Of a DNA stretch of 46,693 bases, positions 8,539 to 16,575 are shown piece after piece. Position 1 is the stretch's first letter, and every line of letters starts with the position of its first letter. Source of the DNA: an uncultured Microscilla sp. (lineage in GTDB: Bacteria > Bacteroidota > Bacteroidia > Cytophagales > Microscillaceae); NCBI RefSeq assembly GCF_947493425.1, contig NZ_CANLRP010000052.1:1-46693 (forward strand), given 5' to 3'. A model generated the notes under the pieces. It saw nothing but the letters and a program-made list of their open reading frames with translations, was not told where the DNA came from and did not search any database. Position numbers and translations under genes: made by a program.

Positions 8539-9174
8539 TGTTTGTAAATTTTGGTTAAAAAAAATGGTAAAACCAAATTTACATGACCACCATCACAGAC
8601 GGTGGTTTTTTACAAAAAAAATAAGGTCCTACTTCTATCTGAAAATTTTATAAGCCCCTAAAAATCAATGTGATATAAAACCCTAAAAGTTTGTAAAATG
8701 GCTTCAACTTGCAATACTAATATGCATTGGTGCCCAAAAAACAACTTATTTTAGGTTTTCGATTGGCTCCATATAGCGGAATTTATCAATTGGTGAAGAC
8801 ACCATCGCTATCAGGTTAAGAGGAAAACAATAAAAATGCAGAAAAGTCGCTTAAAAATACCATCAGCACCTCAGCGAGTGTCTCCACGCGTTGATCGAAT
8901 CGCCAAAGTTTGGGCACCAAAAGACGTTTCACAGAGCGAAAAAAATATTAACCTGACGGCTATGGTGAAGACACAAAAAAAGGCAAGGACAGTACTTTTA
9001 AAAACTAAAGCTACCTGCTGGACTGTTAAAAGCTGGGCAGAGTATTTAACCCTACCAAACAAATGATTGGTTGGCAAAAGCAGGAAGCACAATCAACCCT
9101 CAAAAAACTGCCCTCTTAATTGTTTGTTGCCAAAAGCTAAATTATCTTGCCTATCCAAGAAAAATCCAAGAAAA
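8539..9174. other. Intergenic region between IS remnant and conserved hypothetical
   Basis: Holds the 8586-8606 hairpin. A 76-codon frame at 8836-9066 has no family features, is Lys/Thr/Ala-rich and is not credible as a gene. Positions 8640-8830 show nothing recognisable. Confidence 0.4.
8586..8606. repeat. Hairpin, likely left-end structure of IS200-type remnant
   Basis: ACCACC (8586-8591) and GGTGGT (8601-8606) form a 6-bp stem with a 9-nt loop, 47 bases upstream of the tnpA remnant start; six T residues follow at 8606-8611. IS200/IS605 elements carry subterminal hairpins recognised by TnpA. Assignment to the element is inferred from position only. Confidence 0.4.
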
Positions 9175-9657
9175 ATGTATACACCTTTTGAAGAAATGCC
9201 CGATCATGCCCGTGTTTGGGTATATCAGGCAGATCGCGCTTTGACTGACAGCGAAAAAGCTGAAATGGAACAACACCTCAAAACATTTGTAGACCAATGG
9301 ACGGTACACTCTAAAGACCTGAAAGCATCGGCGAAGGTATTCCCTGACCGATTTGTGGTACTTGCTGTAGACGAAAACCACAATCAAGCAAGTGGTTGTT
9401 CTATAGATGCTTCAGTTCGTTTTGTGCAAGAACTTGAAAAACATTATAACCTAAGCTTATTTGTACGCACTGAAGTAGCTTATCTTGAGGGAGATACCGT
9501 AAAAACTACTCCAGTAAAAAGTTTGAAACAACAAGTAAATGAAGGAGTGATTACGGCAAATACTACCATATTTAATAACCTAGTAAACAATGTGGGAGAA
9601 TTGAATAGCCAGTGGCAAGCTCCGGCAAAAACTACCTGGTTATCACGATACTTTTAA
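9175..9657 (+). CDS. Conserved Bacteroidota hypothetical protein (often mislabelled 'ABC transporter ATPase')
   Basis: A 160-residue soluble protein starting MYTPFEEMPDHARVWVYQAD. The pattern …ARVWVYQADRALT…FVDQWTVHSKDL…FVVLAVDENHNQASGCSIDASV…LEKHYNL matches a family seen widely in Bacteroidota and often labelled 'ABC transporter ATPase' (recalled, not searched). No Walker A or B motif is present, so that label is not supported here. The Cys in SGCSIDAS is likely a conserved residue. An upstream in-frame ATG at 9067 would add 36 residues with no family likeness, so I chose 9175. It ends 13 bases before aroQ on the same strand, suggesting a two-gene operon. Confidence 0.75.
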   Translation: MYTPFEEMPDHARVWVYQADRALTDSEKAEMEQHLKTFVDQWTVHSKDLKASAKVFPDRFVVLAVDENHNQASGCSIDASVRFVQELEKHYNLSLFVRTEVAYLEGDTVKTTPVKSLKQQVNEGVITANTTIFNNLVNNVGELNSQWQAPAKTTWLSRYF

Positions 9658-9670
9658 GCTTTTCAACACA

Positions 9671-10099
9671 ATGACAATCGCTATTATCAATGGTCCCAAC
9701 CTCAACTTATTGGGCAAGCGTGAAGTAGACATTTATGGCAACCAAACTTTTGACGACTACTTCAGCACACTGAAAGAAAAGTTTGATCAACAAGCCATTC
9801 TTACGTATTTTCAGTCTAACCACGAAGGGGGCATTATAGACCATATCCATGAGATTGGTTATGAGTATGATGGTATTGTACTCAATGGTGCCGCTTATAC
9901 CCATACCTCGGTGGCCATTGCTGATGCAATAGCTGCTGTCACCACACCAGTGGTAGAAGTACACATTTCTAATATTCATGCCAGAGAGGGGTTTCGTCAG
10001 CATAGTTACTCTGCCACTAATTGCATAGGAGTAATTACTGGGTTAGGGCTCAAAGGCTACGAACTTGCTATCAAATATTTGATTGATAAACAAAAGTAA
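9671..10099 (+). CDS. aroQ: 3-dehydroquinate dehydratase, type II
   Basis: Cytosolic shikimate-pathway enzyme that dehydrates 3-dehydroquinate to 3-dehydroshikimate. The 142-residue protein has the full type II signature: INGPNLNLLGKREVDIYG at the start (flexible-lid Arg and catalytic Tyr), FQSNHEGGIIDHIHE, the substrate-binding LNGAAYTHTSVAIADA, and the catalytic VEVHISNIHAREGFRQHSY (His and Arg). CIGVITGLGLKGY near the C-terminus is also conserved. It follows the conserved hypothetical gene after 13 bases. An inverted repeat at 10107-10136 follows the stop. Confidence 0.96.
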   Translation: MTIAIINGPNLNLLGKREVDIYGNQTFDDYFSTLKEKFDQQAILTYFQSNHEGGIIDHIHEIGYEYDGIVLNGAAYTHTSVAIADAIAAVTTPVVEVHISNIHAREGFRQHSYSATNCIGVITGLGLKGYELAIKYLIDKQK

Positions 10100-10106
10100 T
10101 TTATAG

Positions 10107-10136
10107 TCAAGGGCAACTTTTAACAAGTGCCCTTGA
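10107..10136 (+). terminator. Hairpin after aroQ
   Basis: Perfect 9-bp arms TCAAGGGCA (10107-10115) and TGCCCTTGA (10128-10136) around a 12-nt loop, starting 8 bases after the aroQ stop. The following sequence is only weakly T-rich, so it may end transcription or protect the 3' end. Confidence 0.45.
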
Positions 10137-10239
10137 TAAAGCTACTCTGAGCCGTTTAAATGCCAGAAATATTATAATTGTTTTAAACAAAGTACTTGGG
10201 TATTGTATTCATCACCAAATACATTGAGATGGCACCTGA

Positions 10240-10692
10240 CTAACTTTCCTGTTGCTCTATATTTTCCATTTGCCTTATCAAACCATAAATTTGCTGTTTT
10301 AGTTGACTTATCCCTTCAATAGGTAATCCAGTTTTATTCAAAATTTGTTCTGGTATACAATACGCCTGCTCTTTGAGCGCTTGCCCTGCTTCAGTCAATG
10401 TAATCATCACTTTTCGTTCGTCCTTTTTAGAGCGAGTACGTGCTACTATACCTGTTTTCTCCATACGTTTAAGCAAGGGAGTAATGGTGTTGGTGTTTAG
10501 GTATAACTGTTGCCCGATTTCATTTACAGTTTGTTCATCTTTTTCCCACAAAGCCATTAAGACCAAATATTGAGGATAGGTAATACCCATGGCATCCAGC
10601 ATAGGTTGGTAAGCTCGTGTAATCATGCGCGATGCTACATACATAGGAAAACAAATTTGGTTTTCGAGCTTTAATAGTTCGTCTTGTTTCAT
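10240..10692 (-). CDS. ohrR: MarR-family organic-peroxide-sensing repressor
   Basis: Winged-helix DNA-binding repressor of the OhrR branch, which senses organic hydroperoxides through a reactive N-terminal cysteine. The N-terminus LENQICFPMYVASRMITRAY places Cys14 exactly in the OhrR context, and ITYPQYLVLMALWE…LYLNTNTITPLLKRMEKTG…RSKKDERKVMITLTEAG covers the wing and recognition helices. A second cysteine, Cys112, lies in the C-terminal helix region, so a two-cysteine switch is possible. The 150-residue length is normal. It lies downstream of ohr on the same strand, with a hairpin terminator between, so it is either read through from ohr or has its own promoter. Confidence 0.9.
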   Translation of the reverse strand: MKQDELLKLENQICFPMYVASRMITRAYQPMLDAMGITYPQYLVLMALWEKDEQTVNEIGQQLYLNTNTITPLLKRMEKTGIVARTRSKKDERKVMITLTEAGQALKEQAYCIPEQILNKTGLPIEGISQLKQQIYGLIRQMENIEQQES

Positions 10693-10728
10693 ATATATTG
10701 ATTTATTTCAAAACGCTAAAATACGCAA

Positions 10729-10761
10729 AAAGCATCAGGAAAACGGATTTCCTGATGCTTT
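10729..10761 (-). terminator. Terminator/attenuator between ohr and ohrR
   Basis: Perfect 14-bp stem (10729-10742 with 10748-10761) and 5-nt loop, followed on the minus strand by TTTTT. It lies between the ohr stop and the ohrR start and would reduce ohrR expression relative to ohr. Confidence 0.75.
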
Positions 10762-10810
10762 GATATTTAAGTATTCTTTTACCGAAAGGTAATCAATGGT
10801 GTCAAAGGGC

Positions 10811-11242
10811 TTATACCAACTCTTCGTTTACCAATGTAAGGCTTACCTCAATGTTGTTGCGGGTAGCATTAGAATAAGGGCATACCTGATGTGCAGTTTG
10901 CAAGAGTTTTTCGGCAACATCACGCGCCAAACCAGGGATTTTCACTTCTAGAGCTACTTCTAATCCAAACCCTCCGGAAGGTATAGAGCCAATTCCTACA
11001 GTAGCAGTTACTTCAGTATTTTTTATTGAAATTTTTTGCTGACGGGCCACATGGTTCAAGGCACTGTCAAAGCAAGCAGCATAGCCTGCCGCAAACAGTT
11101 GCTCAGGGTTGGTAAAATCTCCCCCTGTTCCCCCCAACTCTTTGGGCATACGTACTTCCAGGTTTAGTACATCATCAGATGACTTTACTTGACCATTTCT
11201 ACCTCCAGTAGCTGTTGCTTGTGCTTTATATAATGTTTTCAT
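10811..11242 (-). CDS. ohr: Organic hydroperoxide resistance protein (Ohr/OsmC family)
   Basis: Thiol peroxidase that reduces organic hydroperoxides in the cytosol. The 143 residues show the Ohr signature: Arg15 in ATGGRNGQ, Glu47 in TNPEQLFAAGYAACFDSAL, the peroxidatic Cys57, and the resolving Cys121 in HQVCPYSNATR. These are the residues used in the Ohr subgroup rather than OsmC. The gene is first in an ohr-ohrR pair. A well-formed Bacteroidota promoter and a short palindrome sit directly upstream, which fits repression by the adjacent OhrR. Confidence 0.95.
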   Translation of the reverse strand: MKTLYKAQATATGGRNGQVKSSDDVLNLEVRMPKELGGTGGDFTNPEQLFAAGYAACFDSALNHVARQQKISIKNTEVTATVGIGSIPSGGFGLEVALEVKIPGLARDVAEKLLQTAHQVCPYSNATRNNIEVSLTLVNEELV

Positions 11243-11272
11243 CGTATTGTTAAATTAAATCGTTTACGTTTA

Positions 11273-11319
11273 TATCGTTTGCGATACAAATATATAAAAC
11301 TGCCTCGCACAATTACAAA
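11273..11319 (-). promoter_or_regulatory. ohr promoter with overlapping operator palindrome
   Basis: On the minus strand TTTG (11316-11319), 21 bases, then TATATTTG (11287-11294) matches the Bacteroidota -33/-7 consensus. Directly downstream, at the expected start of transcription, is the palindrome TATCGTTTGCGATA (11273-11286; arms TATCG and CGATA). ATCGTTTRCG is repeated at 11259-11268 and 11274-11283. It is a plausible OhrR operator. Confidence 0.65.
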
Positions 11320-11537
11320 TATTAGGCAGTTTTTTTATATTTTCAATGAAAAAAGTTAAGCATTTTTACTCGCAAAAACTAAACAGTCAGGCTCTTTCTG
11401 ATGCTTCTGAAGTACATATTTATTAGTTTATAAACAACGATTTACAAAGTAACTGCCTAAAAACTATAGGCTAATCATAGATGTAGACTTCACCCTAAAA
11501 AATAGTTTGTATAACAGAAAAGTTACCCAAACTTTTC

Positions 11538-12230
11538 TTAAGAATGTGCCACTCTGACAATGTAGGGGACTTCTTCAAAGGTAAGTTCGTCAGGTGTTTC
11601 ACCCTCAATAGTTACCACAGTAGGGTACACCCCATTGGGCAATTCAGTAGGCAACCAGGTACGGTTGGTACGTACGATAATAAATAGACCATCAGGGGTA
11701 CCCATAGGGCAAAAATTGGTGGTATTGCCTACTTTGCTATAAATAGATAAGCCCAGCTTTTCTTTTACCTGCTGGTGCATGCCAGGCAGGTTGGGCACAG
11801 GCAAACCTATTTCACTTACAGAACAAATGCTTTGAGCACTAAATGGTGCATCAGAAGTATTATTTAGGTCGTGTCGGGCGATAAACTCTACAATATTATT
11901 TGATGGATCAAGAAAATACAAGGCGTTGGCGTTCCAGTGAGGGAAATCTAAGATATCGTCCCCCTCGTGCTTAAGCAAAGGTATGCTACGCATATACAGC
12001 CAACGTCGAGCTTCTTCTATTTGATTTTCAGGAATATTGAATGCAAAGTGATAGGAAGGGTTGGTGTTTTCACCGGGAGGATTCCACCTAAACTCTAGCA
12101 AAGAATTGCCTGCCTTAAGAGTAAAAGCTGTTTCATTTTCATTTTGTAGCTCAAAACCAAGCACCATTACATAAAATACTTTTAGATCCTGTAATTGATT
12201 GGTATATAGCTGTAGCTTAGTGATTTTCAT
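11538..12230 (-). CDS. VOC-superfamily (glyoxalase/dioxygenase-like) protein
   Basis: Two tandem vicinal-oxygen-chelate modules in 230 residues. The first is clearer: KITKLQLYTNQLQDLKVFYVMVLGFEL…FTLKAGNSLLEFRW…YHFAFNIPENQIEEARRWL…ALYFLDPSNNIVEFIARHDL, with the family's typical DPxxNxxEF end. The second spans about residues 130-230 (SEIGLPVPNLPGMHQQVKEKLGL…PDGLFIIV). The first module keeps His, Glu and other candidate metal ligands, but I cannot assign a substrate. Bacteroidota proteins of this type are usually unannotated glyoxalases. It is convergent with nothing and lies upstream of ohr on the same strand, separated by about 295 bases with no recognised element. Confidence 0.75.
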   Translation of the reverse strand: MKITKLQLYTNQLQDLKVFYVMVLGFELQNENETAFTLKAGNSLLEFRWNPPGENTNPSYHFAFNIPENQIEEARRWLYMRSIPLLKHEGDDILDFPHWNANALYFLDPSNNIVEFIARHDLNNTSDAPFSAQSICSVSEIGLPVPNLPGMHQQVKEKLGLSIYSKVGNTTNFCPMGTPDGLFIIVRTNRTWLPTELPNGVYPTVVTIEGETPDELTFEEVPYIVRVAHS

Positions 12231-12433
12231 GTATCAAAATAGTTATTTGTACGTTTCAAAAAACGAATCATTACCTTTTGGTTAATCCTCACAAACAATT
12301 TGATTGTTTGGAAGACAGGTTTCGTTACCTGGGTTAGGTTTTGGCAATGATACTTGCTAAATTTATTCAGTCACTATCATCTTTAAAAACCTTTATCCAA
12401 AGTTCAATAGTAACTTATTTAAATTTTACCAAC

Positions 12434-13012
12434 ATGAAAAAAAACTTCATAAAAAACTCACTATTTATTGCATTGTTAACCCTACTGATGGGAGCTTACC
12501 AAACTGTAAGCGCACAGTCGAAAGAAGTAAAACTGCTGAACCTGGGAATACGCAACTGTGCCTCTGATGCACAAAAGAAAGACTTACTGGATGCTTATAA
12601 AATTATGCAACCTTATGATAAAACTGAGAAATTTCCTTTTGCGAAGTGGACAGCCTATTATGTGAAAAATGCCAACCAGGCAGCTAAAAAAGGACGCAAG
12701 GCAGTAGGAGTAATAGGTAGGCAGGCTAAAGCAGTCAAAATTTTACACGAACTGTCAAAAGGAGATTGTAAATATCTGAAGGATAAAAAAGGAAAAATAA
12801 AAAAGTATTTGGGCGAGATGGTGGCTATTTATGACACCAAGGTGGTAGCCGAAAAAGAAACTACCAAAAGCAAAAATCAGAACAATGCTTTATTTGGTGA
12901 TAACACCACTACCGAGACCGGAGTAGCAATGGATGTAAAAAGTGCCAAAAAGCTACGAGACCTGGCAAATAAGCTTCGTAAATACTCTGGCTTAAAGCCA
13001 AAAAAATATTAA
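12434..13012 (+). CDS. Small secreted protein, tandem paralogue 1 of 3
   Basis: A 192-residue protein of unknown function with an N-terminal signal peptide (KKNFIKNSLFIALLTLLMGA, cleavage likely after VSA). I chose the ATG at 12434; the longer frame from 12341 would place 31 residues ahead of the signal. The mature part is very Lys-rich and basic. It shares with the next two genes an F-P-F-A-K-W-T-x-x-Y-V-K block, a helix with a cysteine (LHELSKGDCKYL), a linker reading QNNALFGDNTTTE, and a basic C-terminal helix. These shared points define a local family that I do not recognise. It is likely periplasmic or exported. Confidence 0.7.
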   Translation: MKKNFIKNSLFIALLTLLMGAYQTVSAQSKEVKLLNLGIRNCASDAQKKDLLDAYKIMQPYDKTEKFPFAKWTAYYVKNANQAAKKGRKAVGVIGRQAKAVKILHELSKGDCKYLKDKKGKIKKYLGEMVAIYDTKVVAEKETTKSKNQNNALFGDNTTTETGVAMDVKSAKKLRDLANKLRKYSGLKPKKY

Positions 13013-13105
13013 GCCCCCATCATTACAACAACCTAATCACAGGCTTATTTCTATAAAGTACCATTCATTTAACTTTATTGAGTAAGCCTTATTTTTTACA
13101 AAAAA

Positions 13106-13621
13106 ATGATAACAATGAAACAAGTTTTTACCTTTTGTACATTGTTCTTATGTACTATGATGTTTGTCCAGGCTCAAAATTCAACGGCCGAAAAAACTGA
13201 CGTCGGAATACAAAAAGCATTGGAAACTCACCCCAATGCCAAACGAGTATTACATAGCACTTTTAGTATTTCGCATTGGGTGCTACAGTTACATAAGGCA
13301 AGCACCAACGAAGAGTTGCGTAGGCACCATCTCACCGTAAAAGAAGTAGTACACCAACAACATATTGTAGAGGCATTGCATTCTATGTTGGGTGGGTGCC
13401 CTGAACTCGAAAAGCTGAGGATTCCTTTGACTAACCTCATGGGAGTTTTTAAAAAACACGTAGTTACTGAGGTAGTTACCAAAAAACTAACAAACCAAGA
13501 CAATGCTTTGTTTGGCGACAATACCGAAACCATTGTGCGTACTAAAGTGGTAGGTACTTACAAGACAATTAAAGAAGTAAGAAAAAACATTAGGAAAATG
13601 AAAAGAACGCTCAAACTGTAA
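13106..13621 (+). CDS. Small secreted protein, tandem paralogue 2 of 3
   Basis: A 171-residue protein (168 if the second Met at 13115 is used) with signal peptide VFTFCTLFLCTMMFVQAQ. It aligns with the preceding gene: FSISHWVLQLHK corresponds to FPFAKWTAYYVK, LHSMLGGCPEL to LHELSKGDCKYL, and NQDNALFGDNTETI to NQNNALFGDNTTTE. A basic, Lys/Arg-rich C-terminal helix follows (KEVRKNIRKMKRTLKL). Same strand, 93 bases after paralogue 1. Function unknown. Confidence 0.7.
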   Translation: MITMKQVFTFCTLFLCTMMFVQAQNSTAEKTDVGIQKALETHPNAKRVLHSTFSISHWVLQLHKASTNEELRRHHLTVKEVVHQQHIVEALHSMLGGCPELEKLRIPLTNLMGVFKKHVVTEVVTKKLTNQDNALFGDNTETIVRTKVVGTYKTIKEVRKNIRKMKRTLKL

Positions 13622-13752
13622 TGTTACTTGTTAAAAATTTGTAATGATGCAATCATTATTTGCATAGTTCGTTTTTTTTTGTAGGTTTCACAGATGTGTA
13701 TTGTCTTTACCAAAAATACACATCTTTGTATTTACTAACAAAACAAACATAT

Positions 13753-14271
13753 ATGCATAAAAAAACTGCTTGCTTATTAGGACTGATGATTATATTGTAT
13801 GTATTACCTGCAAACCTCTTGGCACAAAAACATAAGACAAATGACCAGGAGATACTGACCTGTATTGCCAAAAATAAAAGTGCTCAGGGCATAGTAGACA
13901 GTGCTTTTAGTGCTTACAAATGGGCTGTTAAACTAGAAAAAAATTGCGCAAAAGTAATCGATGGCGAACACGAAGCAGGTGTGTTATTTGCAATAGCAGA
14001 CGAGGCAGCTGTAGCCGAAATGTTGTGGAAACTTTCTAAACACTGTACTCCTTTGAAAGACGCCCAAGACTACCTGGAAACCATCCACGAGATTTTCGAG
14101 TCTTCGGTCAAAACAAAAAAAACTACTAAAAAAGGAGAGTTATTTACCCGAAAAGTAGAAAGTGTGTCTTTGAAAAAACACCATGTTCGCAAAATTCGTA
14201 AGCGTGCCGAAATAGTGGCAAAAATTATCAATGGAGAAAAACTCAATCTTTTCCAACGATTGCTTGACTAG
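13753..14271 (+). CDS. Small secreted protein, tandem paralogue 3 of 3
   Basis: A 172-residue protein with signal peptide KTACLLGLMIILYVLPANLL followed by AQ. The start at 13753 is preferred over 13660, which would bury the signal behind 31 residues. It keeps FSAYKWAVKLEK (matching the F-x3-W block), MLWKLSKHCTPL (matching the cysteine helix) and a shortened KKGELFTRKVE in place of NALFGDNT. The C-terminal helix is again basic (HHVRKIRKRAEIVAKI). It has diverged most of the three. A terminator follows at 14305. Confidence 0.65.
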   Translation: MHKKTACLLGLMIILYVLPANLLAQKHKTNDQEILTCIAKNKSAQGIVDSAFSAYKWAVKLEKNCAKVIDGEHEAGVLFAIADEAAVAEMLWKLSKHCTPLKDAQDYLETIHEIFESSVKTKKTTKKGELFTRKVESVSLKKHHVRKIRKRAEIVAKIINGEKLNLFQRLLD

Positions 14272-14304
14272 TCCAACCATTTTTACCTTTTAAATAATTG
14301 TCAT

Positions 14305-14340
14305 AAGCCCTGAACAGAATAGTCTAGTCAGGGCTTTTCT
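14305..14340 (+). terminator. Terminator after the secreted-protein trio
   Basis: Perfect 9-bp stem AAGCCCTGA (14305-14313) and TCAGGGCTT (14328-14336), 14-nt loop, followed by TTCTTTTG. It closes the three-gene cluster. Confidence 0.7.
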
Positions 14341-14616
14341 TTTGTTTTCCCCTCCTCTTTTTCTTCATTCATTACACCGTACACCTTTCATCAGCAAAAT
14401 TTTGTACTTTTGTGAATTAATTACTGTAAGGCAACAGCCTGGATAATTTAATCACCCAAGTGACGGAGTATAAAAAGGCGATAAGCCTCGTATGCTTTTG
14501 AACAGATAAATAATGATTTTAGACCATAGTTTGTTACTACTTTGCTTAAAACTCTCTAGTAGTTAGGAAAAGTACAACAATACCTCGTTACTTGAATTAA
14601 TAATCAAACCATTGAG
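14341..14616. other. mtaB upstream region
   Basis: TACTTTTG at 14405-14412 fits the Bacteroidota -7 consensus, but no clear TTG is found 19-21 bases upstream. If used, it gives an mtaB leader of about 200 nt containing small GC-rich hairpins (AGGC…GCCT near 14429-14440, GGCGATAAGCC near 14477-14487). I do not recognise a riboswitch. Confidence 0.35.
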
Positions 14617-15933
14617 ATGAAAAAAGTAGCATTTTATACTTTGGGGTGCAAACTCAATTTTTCTGAAACCTCTACTATAGCCCGCCAATTTGAAAGCAGA
14701 GGTTATAAAAAGGTAGACTTTAACAATTCTCCTGATATATTCATTATCAACACTTGCTCTGTCACCGCAAATGCTGATAAAAAATGCCGCAAAGTGGTAA
14801 AAGAAGCCAAAAAAATATCACCAGATGGTTATGTAGCCATCATTGGCTGTTACGCCCAACTCAAGCCCAAAGAAATTTCTGGGATTCCGGGCGTAGATGC
14901 AGTATTAGGGGCTTCTGAAAAGTTTCGTTTGCTTGACCTGTTGGGCACCTTTGTAAAACCTGCCCAACCCGAAGTATTGGTACAAGAAGTAACCAATGCA
15001 GATACTTTTGCTCATTCGCATTCAATGGGTGACCGTACCCGTACTTTTTTGAAAGTGCAGGATGGTTGTAACTATAATTGCTCGTTTTGTACCATTCCTT
15101 TGGCACGTGGTAAAAGCCGTAGTGATAGTATTGATAATATCATCGCATCGGCACACAAGATAGGACAAACTGAGGTAAAAGAAGTAGTACTGACTGGAGT
15201 AAACATTGGAGATTTTGGCATTCAAGAGGGTAGACGCAAGGAACGTTTCATCGACTTGGTAAAAGCGCTTGATGAAGTAGATGGCCTGGAACGCATTCGT
15301 ATCTCATCTATTGAACCCAACTTGTTGTCGAACGATGTCATAGAGTTTACCGCTCAATCCAAGCGTTTTGTTCCTCACTTCCATATTCCGCTGCAGTCGG
15401 GCTCCAACAAAATACTCAAGGCAATGCGCCGTCGCTATGAACGCGAGCTGTATGTAGATCGGGTAAATAAAATCAAAGAACTGATGCCACATTGCTGTAT
15501 TGGGGTAGATGTAATTGTGGGCTTTCCGGGCGAAACTGAAGAAGATTTTTTAGATACATACAACTTCTTAAATGAACTGGATATTTCTTACTTACATGTA
15601 TTTACTTATTCGGAGCGCACCAATACCCACGCACTGGAAATAAAACCTGTAGTACCTAAAGAGGAAAGAGCCAAACGGTCAAAAATGTTGCACATTTTGT
15701 CAGACAAAAAACGGCGTTATTTTTATGAGCAACAATTGGGTAAGGAGTACACAGTATTGTTTGAGAAAGATATAAATGAAGGGCAAATGGAAGGATTTAC
15801 CGAAAATTATGTACGGGTAACTGCCAAATATGACCCCTTGTTAATCAATGAATTAAAAAAAGTGCGTCTGAGCCATATCAATGACCAAATGCTGGCAGAG
15901 GTAGAGGATGTAGAAGAGTATGTAACTCATTAA
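14617..15933 (+). CDS. mtaB: tRNA t6A37 methylthiotransferase
   Basis: Radical-SAM enzyme that converts N6-threonylcarbamoyladenosine at tRNA position 37 to its 2-methylthio form. The 438-residue protein has the MiaB/MtaB architecture: an N-terminal cluster-binding domain with Cys in TLGCKLN, NTCSVT and IGCYAQ; a radical-SAM core with C151-x3-C155-x2-C158 in DGCNYNCSFCTIP; and a C-terminal TRAM-like domain. KLNFSET (rather than QMNxxDS) and RGKSRS point to MtaB rather than MiaB or RimO. The length is normal. It lies upstream of a large tRNA array, but no functional link can be claimed. Confidence 0.93.
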   Translation: MKKVAFYTLGCKLNFSETSTIARQFESRGYKKVDFNNSPDIFIINTCSVTANADKKCRKVVKEAKKISPDGYVAIIGCYAQLKPKEISGIPGVDAVLGASEKFRLLDLLGTFVKPAQPEVLVQEVTNADTFAHSHSMGDRTRTFLKVQDGCNYNCSFCTIPLARGKSRSDSIDNIIASAHKIGQTEVKEVVLTGVNIGDFGIQEGRRKERFIDLVKALDEVDGLERIRISSIEPNLLSNDVIEFTAQSKRFVPHFHIPLQSGSNKILKAMRRRYERELYVDRVNKIKELMPHCCIGVDVIVGFPGETEEDFLDTYNFLNELDISYLHVFTYSERTNTHALEIKPVVPKEERAKRSKMLHILSDKKRRYFYEQQLGKEYTVLFEKDINEGQMEGFTENYVRVTAKYDPLLINELKKVRLSHINDQMLAEVEDVEEYVTH

Positions 15934-15943
15934 ACCCATAAAT

Positions 15944-15981
15944 AAAGAGCCTCGTTGTTTTTGAATAACAAGGCTCTTTTT
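15944..15981 (+). terminator. mtaB terminator
   Basis: AAAGAGCCT (15944-15952) pairs with AGGCTCTTT (15971-15979), the stem extending inward through GTT…AAC; a T-run follows. Its core AGCCTCGTTGTT…AATAACRAGGCT is nearly the same as the terminator at 21092. Confidence 0.85.
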
Positions 15982-16575
15982 GTTTAAATACGCTCATAAA
16001 CAATGCTCTAACTGCTTTTAAAAACGCTACTTGTAAGTCTACTCTAACCACTTTACTAAAGATCAAAATACGTTGCTTGACATTTGCTTATGACTTTAGT
16101 TAAACACCTTAAAAGTCTCCGCCTCCCTCCTACTATTTTACGATCATCAAGCAAATAATTTGACTACACCCATTCAACAATAATTTAATTGGCGTCTATA
16201 ATAACTCTGTCAAACGAACGTTTAACCCGTGCTTTATTTGTTGAAAAAGATTATTCTTTAAACCCAACATTTAAAAACTTTAAACCAAATAAATACGCTA
16301 TACTTTCGGTAAAACAAACAAAATAATTTGTTCTCAGAGAATTTTCTATCTGTTAGTTGGGTGAGAAAAAAACTTGTGCTGAAGGGAATTTGCATAGTTC
16401 AAATTCCGGTATCTATCAGAACCAGAGCTATAGAAGCCCTTGCTAGTTTTTGAAAAATCACACCACCACACACAGCGTTAATGTTCTAGGGAGCAAGTGA
16501 TTTTGGCAGTTTTACTTAGAATTAAGTTTTGTGATTTTTTCACAAAAGAGTTACTAACCACATTATTAAATTATT
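15982..16575. other. Chitinase upstream region with two hairpins
   Basis: No gene is seen. Two perfect 8-bp inverted repeats stand out: GGAATTTG/CAAATTCC at 16385-16407 and TTTTGTGA/TCACAAAA at 16527-16547, the second only 28 bases ahead of the chitinase ATG. They could be operators or a leader hairpin hiding the ribosome site. No consensus promoter could be fixed. Confidence 0.4.

Noticed and set aside
8836..9066. 76-codon forward frame
   Set aside because: No family features, composition like non-coding DNA, and it abuts the untranslated lead of the next gene.
9175..9657. ABC transporter ATPase, the name often given to this family
   Set aside because: No Walker A, Walker B or signature motif is present in the 160 residues.
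14413..14616. Riboswitch in the mtaB leader
   Set aside because: Only small local hairpins are visible; no match to the SAM-I or other consensus I know.
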